From Rhodanobacteraceae bacterium (GTDB taxonomy: Bacteria; Pseudomonadota; Gammaproteobacteria; Xanthomonadales; SZUA-5): 64,000 bases of DNA. Shown piece after piece: positions 17,569 to 27,070 of the stretch. Every line of letters begins with the position of its first letter. The stretch's first letter is position 1. A program made the translations under genes and the position numbers. Below the pieces are notes generated by a model, which saw only the letters and a program-made list of their open reading frames with translations, was not told where the DNA came from and did not search any database. The stretch lies in NCBI GenBank assembly GCA_016713135.1, contig JADJPR010000023.1, positions 744,001 through 808,000 of the forward strand. The letters are read 5' to 3'.

Positions 17569-17621
17569 GTTCACCCCAAGCTATGATCCGGCGTTGGCCA
17601 CGATAGCGCCCCGTCCTGCTC

Positions 17622-19442
17622 ATGATGCCTAAACTGCTCCGCTTGCTCGTTCCGCTGACGCTGGCGCTGCTGCTCGCCGCCTGCCAGGGCATGCCGTCGC
17701 GGCGCGCCGACCTGCCGAGCGAGATGGATGCGCAAACGCTCTACCTGCAGGGCGAGTTCGGCGCCGCCGCGGATGCCTTCCTGCAGCTCGCGCAGGCCAA
17801 CCGCAGCGAGCGTGCGCGCTACCGGCTGCGCGCCGCCGAGGCCTATCGCGAGGAAGGCGACAGCGCCTCGATGCAGGCATTGGTCGACGAAATCGACCGG
17901 CGCAAGCTGCCGGCCGAGGACCAGTTCCGCCTCGACCTGATGGAGGCCGAACTGGCGCTCGGGCGCAACGATGCGGATGCCGCACTGGCATTGCTGCTGA
18001 CGCCCGAAGGCAGCATTCCCTCCGACCGCGCGCCGCGCTACCACGAGCTGCGCGCGCGGGCGCACGCCGCGAAGGGTGCGACCCTCGACGCGGTGGCTGA
18101 TCGCGTCGCGCTGGACGCGTTGTTGCCGGAGGGCGCCGACAAGGCGGCGAATGCGGCCGAGATCCGCAAGCTGGTCGGCCTGCTGCCGGAAGAGGACTTG
18201 CGCCTGCGCCTGCGCGAGGCCGACCGCAACGACCCACTCTATCCCTGGCTCCTGGCCGGCGCGCGCGCGCAGGCGGAGGCGCGCGGCGCCGGCGGCAGCT
18301 ATGCCGCCGAGATCGCCGCAACGCGGCCACTCGAAGCCTCCGAACCGGCGGTGGTGCTCACCGATATCGAACGCGCCACTTACGGCCGCGTGGCCGTGCT
18401 GCTGCCAAGCAAGGGCCCGTTGGCGGCCGCCGCCGCGGCGGTGCGCGAGGGCATCTTCGCCGCCTACTTCGCCGATCCGAATCCGCGCCCCGCGCTCAAG
18501 GTCTACGACGCCGGCGCCAGCGCCGAGGAAGCCATGGCTGCCTACCAGCAGGCGCTCGCGGACGGCGCCGAGCGCGTGCTCGGCCCGATCTCGCGCGAGG
18601 CGGTGACCCTGCTGTACCAGAGCGAGGTACAGCGCGTGCCGACGCTCGCGCTGAACTACGCCGACGCGCCCGCGCTGCCGCCGCCGGGCAGCTTGCAGTT
18701 CGCCCTGCTGCCCGAGGAGGAGGCCGCTTCGGCCGCCGACCGCATGATCCATCGCGGGCTCAAGCGCGCGCTGGTGCTGGTGCCGAAGGACGAGGTCGGC
18801 CAGCGCGCTGCCGCGGCCTTCGGCGAGCGCCTGCGCGCGCAGGGCGGCGTGGTCGCGGGCCAGGCCGAATACGACCCGGCCGCGGCCGACCAGAGCGCCG
18901 AGATCCGCCGCCTGATCGGCCTGGAACAGAGCCAGGCGCGGCTGCAGTTCCTGCGCGGCCTGCTCGGCACCGATGTGCGCATGGACCCGACGCCGCGCGC
19001 GGACGTCGATGCGATTTTCCTGTTTGCCCGCAATGCCCAGGCGCGCGTGCTGCTGCCGCAGCTGAAGGCCTCGGAGGCCACGCGCTTCCCGATCCTCGCC
19101 ACCAGCGCGATCTACGGCGGCAGCAACAGCGCCGCGGATGTGGACCTGGATGGCGTCGAGTTCTCCGAAGTCCCGTGGCTGCTCGGCAGCAACAACGAGC
19201 CCTCGATCCCGACCCGCGAACAGCTGGTCGCACTGAAGACTGCCTCGGGCCCGGCCGCGCGCCTGTTCGCCTTCGGCATCGATGCCTACCGCCTGCTGCC
19301 GCACCTCGAATGGCTGGAGCGCAACCCCGGCCGCCCGGTGATCGGCGCCACCGGCGCGCTGAGCGCCGACCCGAACGGCCGCATCCGCCGCGAACCAGGC
19401 TGGGCACGCTACACCGGCGCCAGCCCGCGCCAGGTGGAGTGA
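17622..19442 (+). CDS. lpoA: LpoA/LppC-family penicillin-binding-protein activator lipoprotein
   Basis: 606 aa. The N-terminus has a lipobox (LLLAAC, Cys about residue 21), so the product is an outer-membrane lipoprotein. The N-terminal half is a TPR-like helical domain. The C-terminal half is a periplasmic-binding-protein fold: RVAVLLPSKGPLAAAAAAVREG, VLGPISREAVTLLYQ, ALVLVPKDEVGQRAAAAFGERL, DAIFLFARNAQARVLLPQLK. LpoA activates the synthase PBP1A. The neighbours rsmI (divergent) and yraN (downstream, 16-base gap) support this. Confidence 0.92.
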   Translation: MMPKLLRLLVPLTLALLLAACQGMPSRRADLPSEMDAQTLYLQGEFGAAADAFLQLAQANRSERARYRLRAAEAYREEGDSASMQALVDEIDRRKLPAEDQFRLDLMEAELALGRNDADAALALLLTPEGSIPSDRAPRYHELRARAHAAKGATLDAVADRVALDALLPEGADKAANAAEIRKLVGLLPEEDLRLRLREADRNDPLYPWLLAGARAQAEARGAGGSYAAEIAATRPLEASEPAVVLTDIERATYGRVAVLLPSKGPLAAAAAAVREGIFAAYFADPNPRPALKVYDAGASAEEAMAAYQQALADGAERVLGPISREAVTLLYQSEVQRVPTLALNYADAPALPPPGSLQFALLPEEEAASAADRMIHRGLKRALVLVPKDEVGQRAAAAFGERLRAQGGVVAGQAEYDPAAADQSAEIRRLIGLEQSQARLQFLRGLLGTDVRMDPTPRADVDAIFLFARNAQARVLLPQLKASEATRFPILATSAIYGGSNSAADVDLDGVEFSEVPWLLGSNNEPSIPTREQLVALKTASGPAARLFAFGIDAYRLLPHLEWLERNPGRPVIGATGALSADPNGRIRREPGWARYTGASPRQVE

Positions 19443-19458
19443 AGCCCGGGCCGGCGCA

Positions 19459-19839
19459 ATGAGCGGGGGCACGCGCACCGAGCGACAACTGAGCGGCGAT
19501 GCCGCCGAGTCCGCGGCGCTGGCGCACCTTCTCGCCGCCGGGCTGCGCCTGGTCCAGCGCAACTACCGCGGGCGCCGCGGCGAAATCGACCTCGTCATGC
19601 AGCACGGCGAGGTGCTGGTGTTCGTCGAGGTGCGCTATCGCAGCGCGGATGGCCACGGCGACGGCCTCGACAGCGTCACCGCAGCCAAGCGCAGCCGGCT
19701 GGTCAATGCGGCGCGGCAATATGCGCAGGAGCACCCGCCGGTGGCACGCATGGCACAGCGCTTCGATGTCGTCGCGCTCGGCGCGGGCGGCCTGCGCTGG
19801 GTGCCCAACGCCTTCCAGGTCAATCGAGGCGCGTGGTGA
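19459..19839 (+). CDS. yraN: YraN/UPF0102 family protein
   Basis: 126 aa. It has the nuclease-like UPF0102 pattern: GDAAESAALAHLLAAGLRLVQRNYRGRRGEIDLVMQHGEVLVFVEVRYRS, i.e. the E-x-D-L and V-F-V-E-V-K/R motif of Holliday-junction-resolvase-like folds. The biochemical role is unproven. It lies 16 bases after lpoA and overlaps the next gene, consistent with one operon. Confidence 0.93.
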   Translation: MSGGTRTERQLSGDAAESAALAHLLAAGLRLVQRNYRGRRGEIDLVMQHGEVLVFVEVRYRSADGHGDGLDSVTAAKRSRLVNAARQYAQEHPPVARMAQRFDVVALGAGGLRWVPNAFQVNRGAW

Positions 19840-21209
19840 ACGCGCTGCCTACCGCGGTGCGCGACGCACTCTGCAGCGATGCGCTGCTGACCGACGCCGC
19901 CAGCTGCGCCGTCTACGGATACGACAACAGCAAGCGCCACGGGCCGGTGCTCGGCGTGGCGCTGCCGCGCAGCGAGGCGCAGGTGCAGGCACTGGTGCGC
20001 GCCTGCGCGGCGAGCGGCACGCCGATCGTCGCCCGCGGGCGCGGAACCGCGACCACCGGCGCCACCGTGCCGCTCGCGCCCAGTCTGGTGGTCTGCTTCG
20101 AGCGCATGCAGCGGATCGTCGAGATCGTACCCGGCAACCGCTTTGCCGTGGTCGAACCCGGGGTGATCAATGGCGAACTGCAGGCGGCGCTGGCTGCCCA
20201 CGGCTTCTTCTGGCCACCCGACCCGACCAGCGCGCCTTATGCCAGCGTCGGCGGGAACCTGGCGTGCAACGCCGGCGGCCCGCGCACCGTGAAGTACGGC
20301 GCCTGCCGCGAGAATGTGCTCGGGCTGCGCTTCGTCAGCGGCACTGGCGCGGCGATCGCCTGCGGCGGCTTCACCACCAAGGCCTCGGTGGGCTACGACC
20401 TGTCGCGCCTGCTGATCGGTTCCGAAGGCACCCTCGGGCTGATCACCTCCGCGACCCTGAAACTGACGCCGCTGCCGCAGGCGCGCGTGCCGCTGCGGGC
20501 GCTCTACGCCAGCGTGGACGCCGCCGCCGAGGCCGTCGCGCGCCTGATGGCACAACCGGCCACACCGTCCGCACTCGAGTTCATGGACGCGCGCGCGATC
20601 GAGCTGGTGCGCACTCCCGCTGGACTCGACCTGCCAGCCGAAGCGCAGGCTCTGTTATTGATCGAAGCCGATGGCAGCGCGGCGGCCTTGAGCGAGTCGG
20701 TGGCCGCAATCGTTGCCGCCGCGAGTGGCGAGGGCTGCCTTGAGGTGCGCCAGCCGCAGCCGCCAGACGACGGGGCCGGACTGTGGGCAGCACGCAAGGC
20801 CTTGAGCCCGATCCTGCGCTCGCTGGCGCCGCGCAAGATCAACGAGGACGTGGTCGTGCCGGTGACCCGGCTGCCGGCGCTGGTGCGCGGTGTGCAGGCG
20901 CTCGGCGAACGCCACGACACCCTGATCGTCTGCTTCGGCCACGCCGGCAACGGCAATCTGCACGTCAACCTGCTCTACGACCCGGCGCAGGGCAACGCCG
21001 AGGCCCGCGCCCGCGACTGCCTGGACGCGGTCTTCGACCTGGTCATCCGGCTCGACGGGACCCTGTCAGGTGAGCACGGCGTCGGCATCGACAAACGCGA
21101 CTTCCTGCCCCGCGCCCTGCCCCCCGCCACCCTCGCCCTGATGCGCACCATCAAGGCCCAGTTCGACCCCCACGGCATCCTCAACCCGGGCAAGGTGCTG
21201 CCGGGCTGA
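19833..21209 (+). CDS. FAD-binding oxidase, glycolate/D-lactate dehydrogenase (GlcD) family
   Basis: 458 aa starting at tandem GTG codons at 19833/19836 that overlap the yraN stop. The FAD_binding_4 domain shows PIVARGRGTATTGATVPLAPSLVV (pyrophosphate loop), VEPGVINGEL, SVGGNLACNAGGPRTVKYGACRENVLGL and GSEGTLGLIT. The C-terminal FAD-oxidase domain has FGHAGNGNLHVNLL and GTLSGEHGVGIDKR, with metal/active-site histidines as in GlcD and D-LDH. It oxidises a 2-hydroxy acid; D-lactate or D-2-hydroxyglutarate are candidates. No iron-sulfur partner (GlcF) is adjacent. Confidence 0.9.
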   Translation: MVNALPTAVRDALCSDALLTDAASCAVYGYDNSKRHGPVLGVALPRSEAQVQALVRACAASGTPIVARGRGTATTGATVPLAPSLVVCFERMQRIVEIVPGNRFAVVEPGVINGELQAALAAHGFFWPPDPTSAPYASVGGNLACNAGGPRTVKYGACRENVLGLRFVSGTGAAIACGGFTTKASVGYDLSRLLIGSEGTLGLITSATLKLTPLPQARVPLRALYASVDAAAEAVARLMAQPATPSALEFMDARAIELVRTPAGLDLPAEAQALLLIEADGSAAALSESVAAIVAAASGEGCLEVRQPQPPDDGAGLWAARKALSPILRSLAPRKINEDVVVPVTRLPALVRGVQALGERHDTLIVCFGHAGNGNLHVNLLYDPAQGNAEARARDCLDAVFDLVIRLDGTLSGEHGVGIDKRDFLPRALPPATLALMRTIKAQFDPHGILNPGKVLPG

Positions 21210-21333
21210 GCCCATGGGCAGAACAGGGGTCGATCATGTTTGTTGACACTTTGCACTCGGGCACATAGCGTCACCCAGCCACAACTCACGTACAACCATG
21301 CCCCTGCCAGTCATCAACGGAAAGCTGAAAGCA

Positions 21334-22062
21334 ATGGCCAAGCGCCTGGCCATAGTCGCATGCACCCTGACAGCAACGAATTGCACCTCAACCCAGGTCC
21401 TGATGCCTCCTGTGACTGCGCATGGCGTCACGTGCACAGGCAAGATCTGCGGCGACGTTCTCAATGTCTTTTCGAACAAACTCCCCCAATCGCAACTCGG
21501 TGTCGCTGCGTTCGAAGATTTCGACATGGAGCCATTCTGCGCGGAGCTCCGAGCGACCCGCCCACCCGGCCCCGGGGATAGCGAGTGCCGCGCCAGCAAC
21601 CCGCCACTGGTGCCCGGATCTCCCGGTTTCGTATCGAACGGCTGTGGCGATGGATCAATCTATTCGACCATTGCACAAGAAGTCGCTGGATTGGGCCTGG
21701 ACGGCTATCTCGGTGACCTGAATCACCCCTTCCCCGGCATCAGCTTCGGTCCGGCGTGCACAGCGCATGATTATTGCTACGGCACCGCAAACTCTACCCA
21801 AGGAGCCTGCGATTACGGCTTTGGTCAGGCCCTCGATGATGTCTGCAACCGTGCACTTGCCTACACATCCGAGTGTCAAGCAATTTCAGCCAGACTTGTG
21901 TCGGCGGTGGCCCGCTTGGGGGGCGATGCATACGAGGAGTCGCTGCGGGCAAAGACCTGCTCCCTGTGGGCGCAGGACATGACCGAAAATGGTTGCGCCG
22001 ACCAACGAAACTCTCAGGCTTCTATCCGAAGCTCATTCCGGCGCTCGCACTGGTCGCCGTGA
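21334..22062 (+). CDS. Secreted phospholipase-A2-like protein
   Basis: About 242 aa from the ATG at 21334, which starts a hydrophobic export-like segment (MAKRLAIVACTLTATNC); 21298 is an alternative. Near residues 138-165 it reads FGPACTAHDYCYGTANSTQGACDYGFGQALDDVC. This matches the phospholipase A2 catalytic pattern CxxHDxC, with His145/Asp146, followed by the paired cysteines and aromatic/Asp positions seen in prokaryotic PLA2. More cysteines suggest disulfides outside the cytoplasm. The calcium loop is not certain. Base composition is visibly less GC-rich than the flanks, suggesting transfer. The last 20 residues look poor and the true end may differ. Confidence 0.6.
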   Translation: MAKRLAIVACTLTATNCTSTQVLMPPVTAHGVTCTGKICGDVLNVFSNKLPQSQLGVAAFEDFDMEPFCAELRATRPPGPGDSECRASNPPLVPGSPGFVSNGCGDGSIYSTIAQEVAGLGLDGYLGDLNHPFPGISFGPACTAHDYCYGTANSTQGACDYGFGQALDDVCNRALAYTSECQAISARLVSAVARLGGDAYEESLRAKTCSLWAQDMTENGCADQRNSQASIRSSFRRSHWSP

Positions 22063-22930
22063 TGTTTGTTTTCCTGGTCCGCCCGGATCCGGGCCCATCG
22101 CCTGCCAGTCCCCCCGCGGACACGAACGATGTCGCAGAGGCGCCGGCTCTTGCGGCGGAGGAGGCAAGGAACTCCCCCCATCCGGCGCAACCACGCCCAC
22201 CCCGCCTGCGCCGGCGCCTGCAATCGCGATCCCGCCCGGATTCCGGTTCGCTGGCATTCGCGAGGTAAGAGCTGCATCTTCGATTGATGAGTTGCTGGCG
22301 GATCACCCGGAAACCGAGCAGGCCATCATCCGCGACTTCATCAACCAACTGGACCCGGCGGCGTATCTGTTCCGCTCACCCATAGAACTCGAGTGGATGG
22401 TGCAACGTGGATTCCCGATGCCCGCCGAGATCCTCGCCGCGTCGCGCATGAGCGATGACGATCTCATGCAAATGGCACTCGCGGGCAATACCAAGGCGGC
22501 CTTCCTGGCCATCCAGCGGAATAACCAACGCCCGAAGGCCGAAGCGTATCTGCCTGGACAAGGATTCTTGCGCCAACGGCAGATCAACGCGCTGGCAGCC
22601 GCCGTCGGATCGCCTTTCATCGGGTATCTGTATGCCCAGGAGTTGCAGCGCAACTACCCGAGCGAACCTGGGGCAGGAGCCGGCGGACTCTTGCTCGTCA
22701 TCGCGCGCGGCGATTCCCGCCCCACCGACACATTCGATCTCAGGGGAGTCAATGCCGCCGGGATGATGTCGAGCTACGCCAACATTCTCGGCCAAGAGGA
22801 AGGCATGCAAACCGTCGTCCGCTCAATTTCTCCCTGTGGCGCCGCACCGGTATTCCCAATGTCGCCGGCCACGCACGAGGAACTCCTTCGGCTGCGAGCG
22901 TCGAGGAATCAGCCCCCCGGCAACGGCTAA
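21993..22930 (+). pseudogene. Membrane-anchored protein of unknown function, frameshifted
   Basis: Two frames share one apparent gene. The first frame (possible TTG start at 21993) encodes KLIPALALVAVMFVFLVRPD, a single membrane helix, then an acidic and Pro-rich linker. The second, from about 22172, continues a Pro/Ala linker (TTPTPPAPAPAIAIPPGF) and a helical domain with ELLADHPETEQAIIRDFINQL and LEWMVQRGFPMPAEIL, ending at 22930. One more C in the C6 run at 22174-22179 would restore one frame. A separate ATG at 21989 opens the second frame but gives a nonsense N-terminus. It follows the PLA2-like gene closely and shares its lower GC, so the two may be a unit. Function unknown. Confidence 0.5.
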
Positions 22931-22996
22931 GACAGCCCTGATGAACGCCGAACCTCAGCCGCGTGTCTCAGGGTCCAAGACACGCGGGCTGCGACA

Positions 22997-23159
22997 CCTG
23001 ATTCGTACCAATCCTCATCGCCGATGGACCGGCGATGCGAAAAGCGTTCGGACAAGGTCCGGACCCACAGATGCCGCGAGCTTGCTGTGCGTGGGTTTGG
23101 ACCTGGTCCAAACGCTGTTGCTCTGGGCGCTCCCGCGATGAGGATTGGTACGAATCAGG
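22997..23159. repeat. 163-base inverted-repeat element
   Basis: The ends are a perfect 25-base inverted repeat (22997-23021 and 23135-23159; outer end CCTGATTCGTACCAATCCTC). Inside lie further matching arms, AGCGTTCGGAC near 23042 and its diverged partner near 23105, so almost the whole element folds into one long hairpin. GCGACA abuts the left end and recurs two bases beyond the right end. It resembles a MITE. It sits in the 349-base gap downstream of gdhA; nothing else is seen in that gap. Confidence 0.8.
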
Positions 23160-23279
23160 ACGCGACATGTACCGTGAAGTACATACGCAAACAAGCGTAC
23201 CGGCAGGGGCGGCCTGGGATCCAATGTACTCGCAACCACCCGCAGGCGCCGATGGACTGGCGCCTGCAGGCTTGCGGGA

Positions 23280-24639
23280 TCAGACGACGCCCTGGGCGAT
23301 CATCGCGTCGGCGACCTTGACGAAGCCGGCGATGTTGGCGCCGCGGACGTAATCCACGTAAGTCTTGTCGTTGGGATCCGTGCCGTAGCGTTCGCAGCGC
23401 TCGTGGATGCCGCGCATGATGTCGCGCAGCAGGCGCTGGAGTTCCTCTTCCTTCCAGGTGATGCGCGCGGAGTTCTGGGTCATCTCCAGGCCGGAGACCG
23501 CCACGCCGCCGGCGTTGGCCGCCTTGCCCGGCGCGAACAGGATGCGCGCAGCCTGGAAGGCGTGCACGCCTTCGAGGTCGGTCGGCATGTTGGCGCCTTC
23601 GGCGACCCCGTAGACGCCATTGGCGAGCAGGGTACGCGCGTCGTCGCCGTTGATCTCGTTCTGCGTGGCACACGGGAAGGCGAGGTGCGCCGGCACGATC
23701 CACGGCCGCTGGCCGGCGTGATAGCTGCCGCCGAACTTCGCGGTGTATTCCTCGATGCGTCCGCGGCGCTTGTTCTTGAGGTCCTTGATGAAGGCCAGCT
23801 TCTCATGGGTGAAGCCGTCCGGATCGTGGATGAAGCCATCCGAATCCGACAGCGTCACCGGCTTGCCGCCAAGGTGCAGGATCTTCTCCACCGCGTGCTG
23901 CGCGACATTTGCCGGAGCCGGAGACCAGCACGGTCTGGCCTTCCATCGTGCGGCCGCTGCGCTTGAGCATGTCTTCCATGAAGTACACCGCGCCATAGCC
24001 GGTGGCCTCGGTGCGGATCGGGCTACCGCCGTATTCCAGGCCCTTGCCGGTGAGCACGCCCACGTAGCGATTGGTGATGCGTTTGAACTGGCCGAACATG
24101 TAGCCGATCTCGCGCCCGCCGACACCGATATCGCCGGCCGGGACGTCGGTGTCCTCGCCGACATGGCGGTAAAGCTCGGTCATGAAAGACTGGCAGAAGC
24201 GCATGATCTCGGCTTCCGACTTGCCCTTCGGATTGAAGTTGGAACCGCCCTTGCCGCCACCCATCGGTAGACCGGTCAGTGCGTTCTTGAAGGTCTGTTC
24301 GAAGGCGAGGAACTTGAGCACGCCCTGGTTGACCGACGGGTGGAAGCGGATGCCGCCCTTGTAGGGGCCGATCGCGCTGTTGTTCTGGATGCGGTAGCCG
24401 CGGTTGACGCGGATGTTGCCGGCATCGTCCTGCCAGCAGACGCGGAAGGAGATCACGCGGTCCGGCTCGGCCATGCGCTCCAGGATCTGGTACTCGTGGT
24501 ACTTCGGGTTCTCGCGGATGTAGTCGAGCACGCTCTCGGCCACCTCGCGCAGCGCCTGGATGAACTCCGGCTGTCCTGGATTGCGCTTCTCCACCCCTTC
24601 GACGAATACATCGAGACTCGGTACCGATTCACGCCCCAT
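23280..24639 (-). pseudogene. gdhA: NADP-type glutamate dehydrogenase, interrupted by a one-base frameshift
   Basis: The frame from the ATG at 24639 encodes a typical GdhA: NPKYHEYQILERMAEPDRVISFRV, GPYKGGIRFHPSVN, KFLAFEQTFKNALTGLPMGGGKGG (catalytic lysine region), then QTVLVSGSG. There the expected GNVAQHAVEKILHLGG appears in the next frame. The coding strand reads GGCAAATGTC where GGCAATGTC would keep the frame, so one extra A sits at 23908-23910. The C-terminal part then runs to 23280 intact. Restored length is about 452 aa, normal for the hexameric enzyme that makes glutamate from 2-oxoglutarate and ammonium. Either a sequencing error or a recent mutation; nothing else is damaged. Confidence 0.9.
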
Positions 24640-24817
24640 GTCGCTCTCCGTAATAGGCCTGGATGGCCTGTCAAGTCCGCCGATGGAGGCCGAAGATACT
24701 CCTTGCAATCGATTGAACAAGATTCGTTCGCGAAATTGCTCGCAGTCAGACCGCCGCAACGACGTCCCCCGACCAAGGTTCAGCGCAAGGCCCGGGGAAC
24801 GCCCATAGAATCGGGCG

Positions 24818-25963
24818 ATGCAAGCAACCCCACCCGCATCCTCCTGGCGCGAACACGCGCTGTATTTCGCCGCCTGGGCCGCGATTGGCCTGGCGCTGGC
24901 GATCGTGCTGCTGTGGTGGCGCCACGGCTGGCCCGGCCTGCATGGCAACTCGCCCAACGGTGGTCCGCGCAGCTATGCGGCCGCAGTCGGTGCGGCGGGG
25001 CCCTCGGTGGTCAACATCTACGCCAACCGCATCGTCACCGAGCCCGCCTATTCGCAACTGCAAGGGAATCCCGCGGCGCAGCGCTTCCTCGGCCCGAGCT
25101 TTTCGCCGATCGGCCCGCCGCGCCAGCGGCTGGAAGAGAGCCTGGGGTCTGCGGTGATCGTACGCACCGACGGCTACCTGCTGACGAGCAACCACGTGAT
25201 CGAGAACAAGGACAACATCCGCGCGGTGCTGTGGGACGGGCGCACCACCGACGCGCGCATCGTCGCCACCGATCCGGACACCGACCTGGCGGTCCTCAAG
25301 ATCGATGCGGACGACCTGCCGGCGGTGTCCTTTGCGCCGGAGGGCGCGCTCAACATCGGCGATGTGGTGCTTGCCATCGGCAACCCCTTCGGCCTGGGGC
25401 AGAGCGTGACCATGGGCATCGTCAGCGCGCTCGGCAACGAGCGGCTGAACCTCGGCCTGGCGGGATACGAGGACTTCATCCAGACCGACGCCGCGGTCAA
25501 CACCGGCAACTCGGGCGGCGCGCTGGGGAACGCCGAAGGGCAACTGGTGGGGATCAACACCGCAATGTTCGGCCGCGGCCGCGGTGCCGAGGGCATCAGC
25601 TTCGCGATCCCGGCCGAGACCGCCCACGCGGTGCTCGATGACATCGTGCGCCAGGGCTTCGTGACCCGCGCCTGGCTCGGCGTTGACCTCGCCGCAGTCG
25701 AGATGCGCCACGCCTTGACGGGCGAGCAGCGCATCGGCCTGCAGATCCAGGCGATCGCGGCCGCCTCGCCCGCGGCGCTGGCCGAACTCCGGCCAGGCGA
25801 CATCCTGATCGGGTTCAAGGGCGCGCCGATCACCTCGCTGCCGCAGTTCCGCGGCGACGAGGCAAACTCCGCGCCCGGCTCCGAAGTGGATGTCGAAGTG
25901 CTGCGCGCCGGCCTGACCTTCACCAAGCGGGTGACCCTGGCGCAGAAGCCACCCGTGGGCTGA
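24818..25963 (+). CDS. DegS/DegQ-like periplasmic serine protease with PDZ domain
   Basis: 381 aa. One N-terminal membrane helix (about residues 13-33) and no cleavable signal suggest a DegS-like anchor facing the periplasm. The HtrA protease domain has His126 (TSNHVIEN), Asp156 (TDLAVLK) and Ser232 (NTGNSGGAL). One PDZ domain follows from about residue 275 (AWLGVDLAAVEM; AAASPAALAELRPGDILIGFKG). DegS cleaves RseA to release sigma E; DegQ degrades misfolded proteins. Anchor plus single PDZ favours the DegS type. It is divergent from gdhA and transcribed alone. Confidence 0.9.
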   Translation: MQATPPASSWREHALYFAAWAAIGLALAIVLLWWRHGWPGLHGNSPNGGPRSYAAAVGAAGPSVVNIYANRIVTEPAYSQLQGNPAAQRFLGPSFSPIGPPRQRLEESLGSAVIVRTDGYLLTSNHVIENKDNIRAVLWDGRTTDARIVATDPDTDLAVLKIDADDLPAVSFAPEGALNIGDVVLAIGNPFGLGQSVTMGIVSALGNERLNLGLAGYEDFIQTDAAVNTGNSGGALGNAEGQLVGINTAMFGRGRGAEGISFAIPAETAHAVLDDIVRQGFVTRAWLGVDLAAVEMRHALTGEQRIGLQIQAIAAASPAALAELRPGDILIGFKGAPITSLPQFRGDEANSAPGSEVDVEVLRAGLTFTKRVTLAQKPPVG

Positions 25964-26007
25964 GCGTGTTCGCGCCGCCGTCAGGCTGTGCGCCTTAGAA
26001 TTGCGCG

Positions 26008-26691
26008 ATGAAACTTGCCGCGATCACGCTGGACCTGGACGACACCCTGTGGCCGATCGCCCCGGTGATGGAGCGCGCCGACCAGGCCTTGCAGGACTGG
26101 CTGGCGGCAAATTGTCCCGACGTGGCCCGGGCATTGCCGATCGCAGCCATGCGTGCGCTGCGCGACGAGGTGTTCGCCACCCATCCGCACCTCGGTCACG
26201 ACTTCACCGAGATGCGCCTGATCTGCCTGCGCCGCGCGCTCAACCCGCACGGCTACGGTGAGCGCGAGGTCGCGCAGGCCTTCGAGGCCTTCTACGCCGC
26301 GCGCAACCAGGTGGAGCTGTACCCGGAGGTCGGCGACGCCCTCGAGCGCCTCGCGCGGCGGGCCCCGCTGGTGTCGCTGAGCAATGGCAACGCCTGCCTC
26401 GATCGCGTCGGCCTGTCGCATTTGTTCCGCGCCCAGATCACCGCGCGCAGCTTCGGCACCGCCAAGCCGGACGCCGCGATCTTCCACGCCGCCTGCGCGC
26501 TGGCCGGCAGCGCGCCGGACCAGACCCTGCACGTGGGCGACCACCCCGAGCAGGACGTGCTTGGCGCCCTCGGCGCCGGCCTGCACGCCGCCTGGCTGGA
26601 CCGCGAAGGCAGCGGCTGGCGCCACGGCGGCCAACCGCCGCGCACCTTCAGCTGCCTGCGCGAGCTGGCGGAGTTCGTCGAGACGCTCTGA
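26008..26691 (+). CDS. HAD-superfamily hydrolase (YigB-like)
   Basis: 227 aa. Motif I is ITLDLDDTLWP, with nucleophile Asp9 and acid/base Asp11. Motif II is PLVSLSNGNACL, motif III the Lys in FGTAKPDAAIF, motif IV HVGDHPEQDVLGALGAGLHAAWL. A helical cap lies between motifs I and II. This is HAD subfamily IA, and the closest remembered type is YigB, which acts on flavin-pathway and other small phosphates. The true substrate is unknown. It lies 44 bases after the protease gene on the same strand and may be co-transcribed. Confidence 0.88.
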   Translation: MKLAAITLDLDDTLWPIAPVMERADQALQDWLAANCPDVARALPIAAMRALRDEVFATHPHLGHDFTEMRLICLRRALNPHGYGEREVAQAFEAFYAARNQVELYPEVGDALERLARRAPLVSLSNGNACLDRVGLSHLFRAQITARSFGTAKPDAAIFHAACALAGSAPDQTLHVGDHPEQDVLGALGAGLHAAWLDREGSGWRHGGQPPRTFSCLRELAEFVETL

Positions 26692-26727
26692 GGCTGGCAC
26701 CCCCGTCGCTTCCGGTGACGCTGATAC

Positions 26728-27055
26728 AAGAAGCGGGGACGCAGAGAACGCAGAGGAGAAGCAGAGAGAACACAGAGAAAATCTCCCAGCCCTTCTGCGC
26801 TTGCTTTCTCGCGTCCTGCGTCCGGTCTTCCAGGAACACCAAGCGGACGCCGCATCAGGAGCCAGCGGCACCTAGGGCACAGGAGACGCAGAGAGCACAC
26901 AGAGAAAAGCTCCCAGCCCTTCTCTGCGCTCTCTCTGCTTCTTCTCTGCGTTCTCTGCGTCCTGCTCTTTGCCCAGGTTCGACTCAGGGCCCCGAGTCCA
27001 GATGCTTGTCTCTGCGCTCCTCTGCGTCCTACGCGTCTCCGCGTTGAACGGGTCC
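26728..27055. repeat. Dispersed GCAGAGGACGC-type repeats
   Basis: The 445-base gap after the HAD gene is filled by imperfect repeats of the GACGCAGAGAACGCAGAG type and their inverse, TCTGCGTTCTCTGCGTCCTG. The far end (near 27030-27053) reads CTGCGTCC...TCTCCGCGTTGAACGGG. The same family occurs at 39269-39301, 39438-39471 and 40017-40081. Reading frames here are by-products of the repeats. No gene is supported until the Fur box at 27071. Confidence 0.7.
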
Positions 27056-27070
27056 ATCCTTCACGCGACG

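Noticed and set aside
22996..23167. GCGACA at the edges of the 163-base element as a definite target duplication
   Set aside because: The right copy is two bases away from the element end, so it may be chance; kept only as a hint.
26715..27047. Short open frames within the GCAGAGGACGC repeats
   Set aside because: They are low-complexity translations of the repeat on both strands, without start signals or family features.
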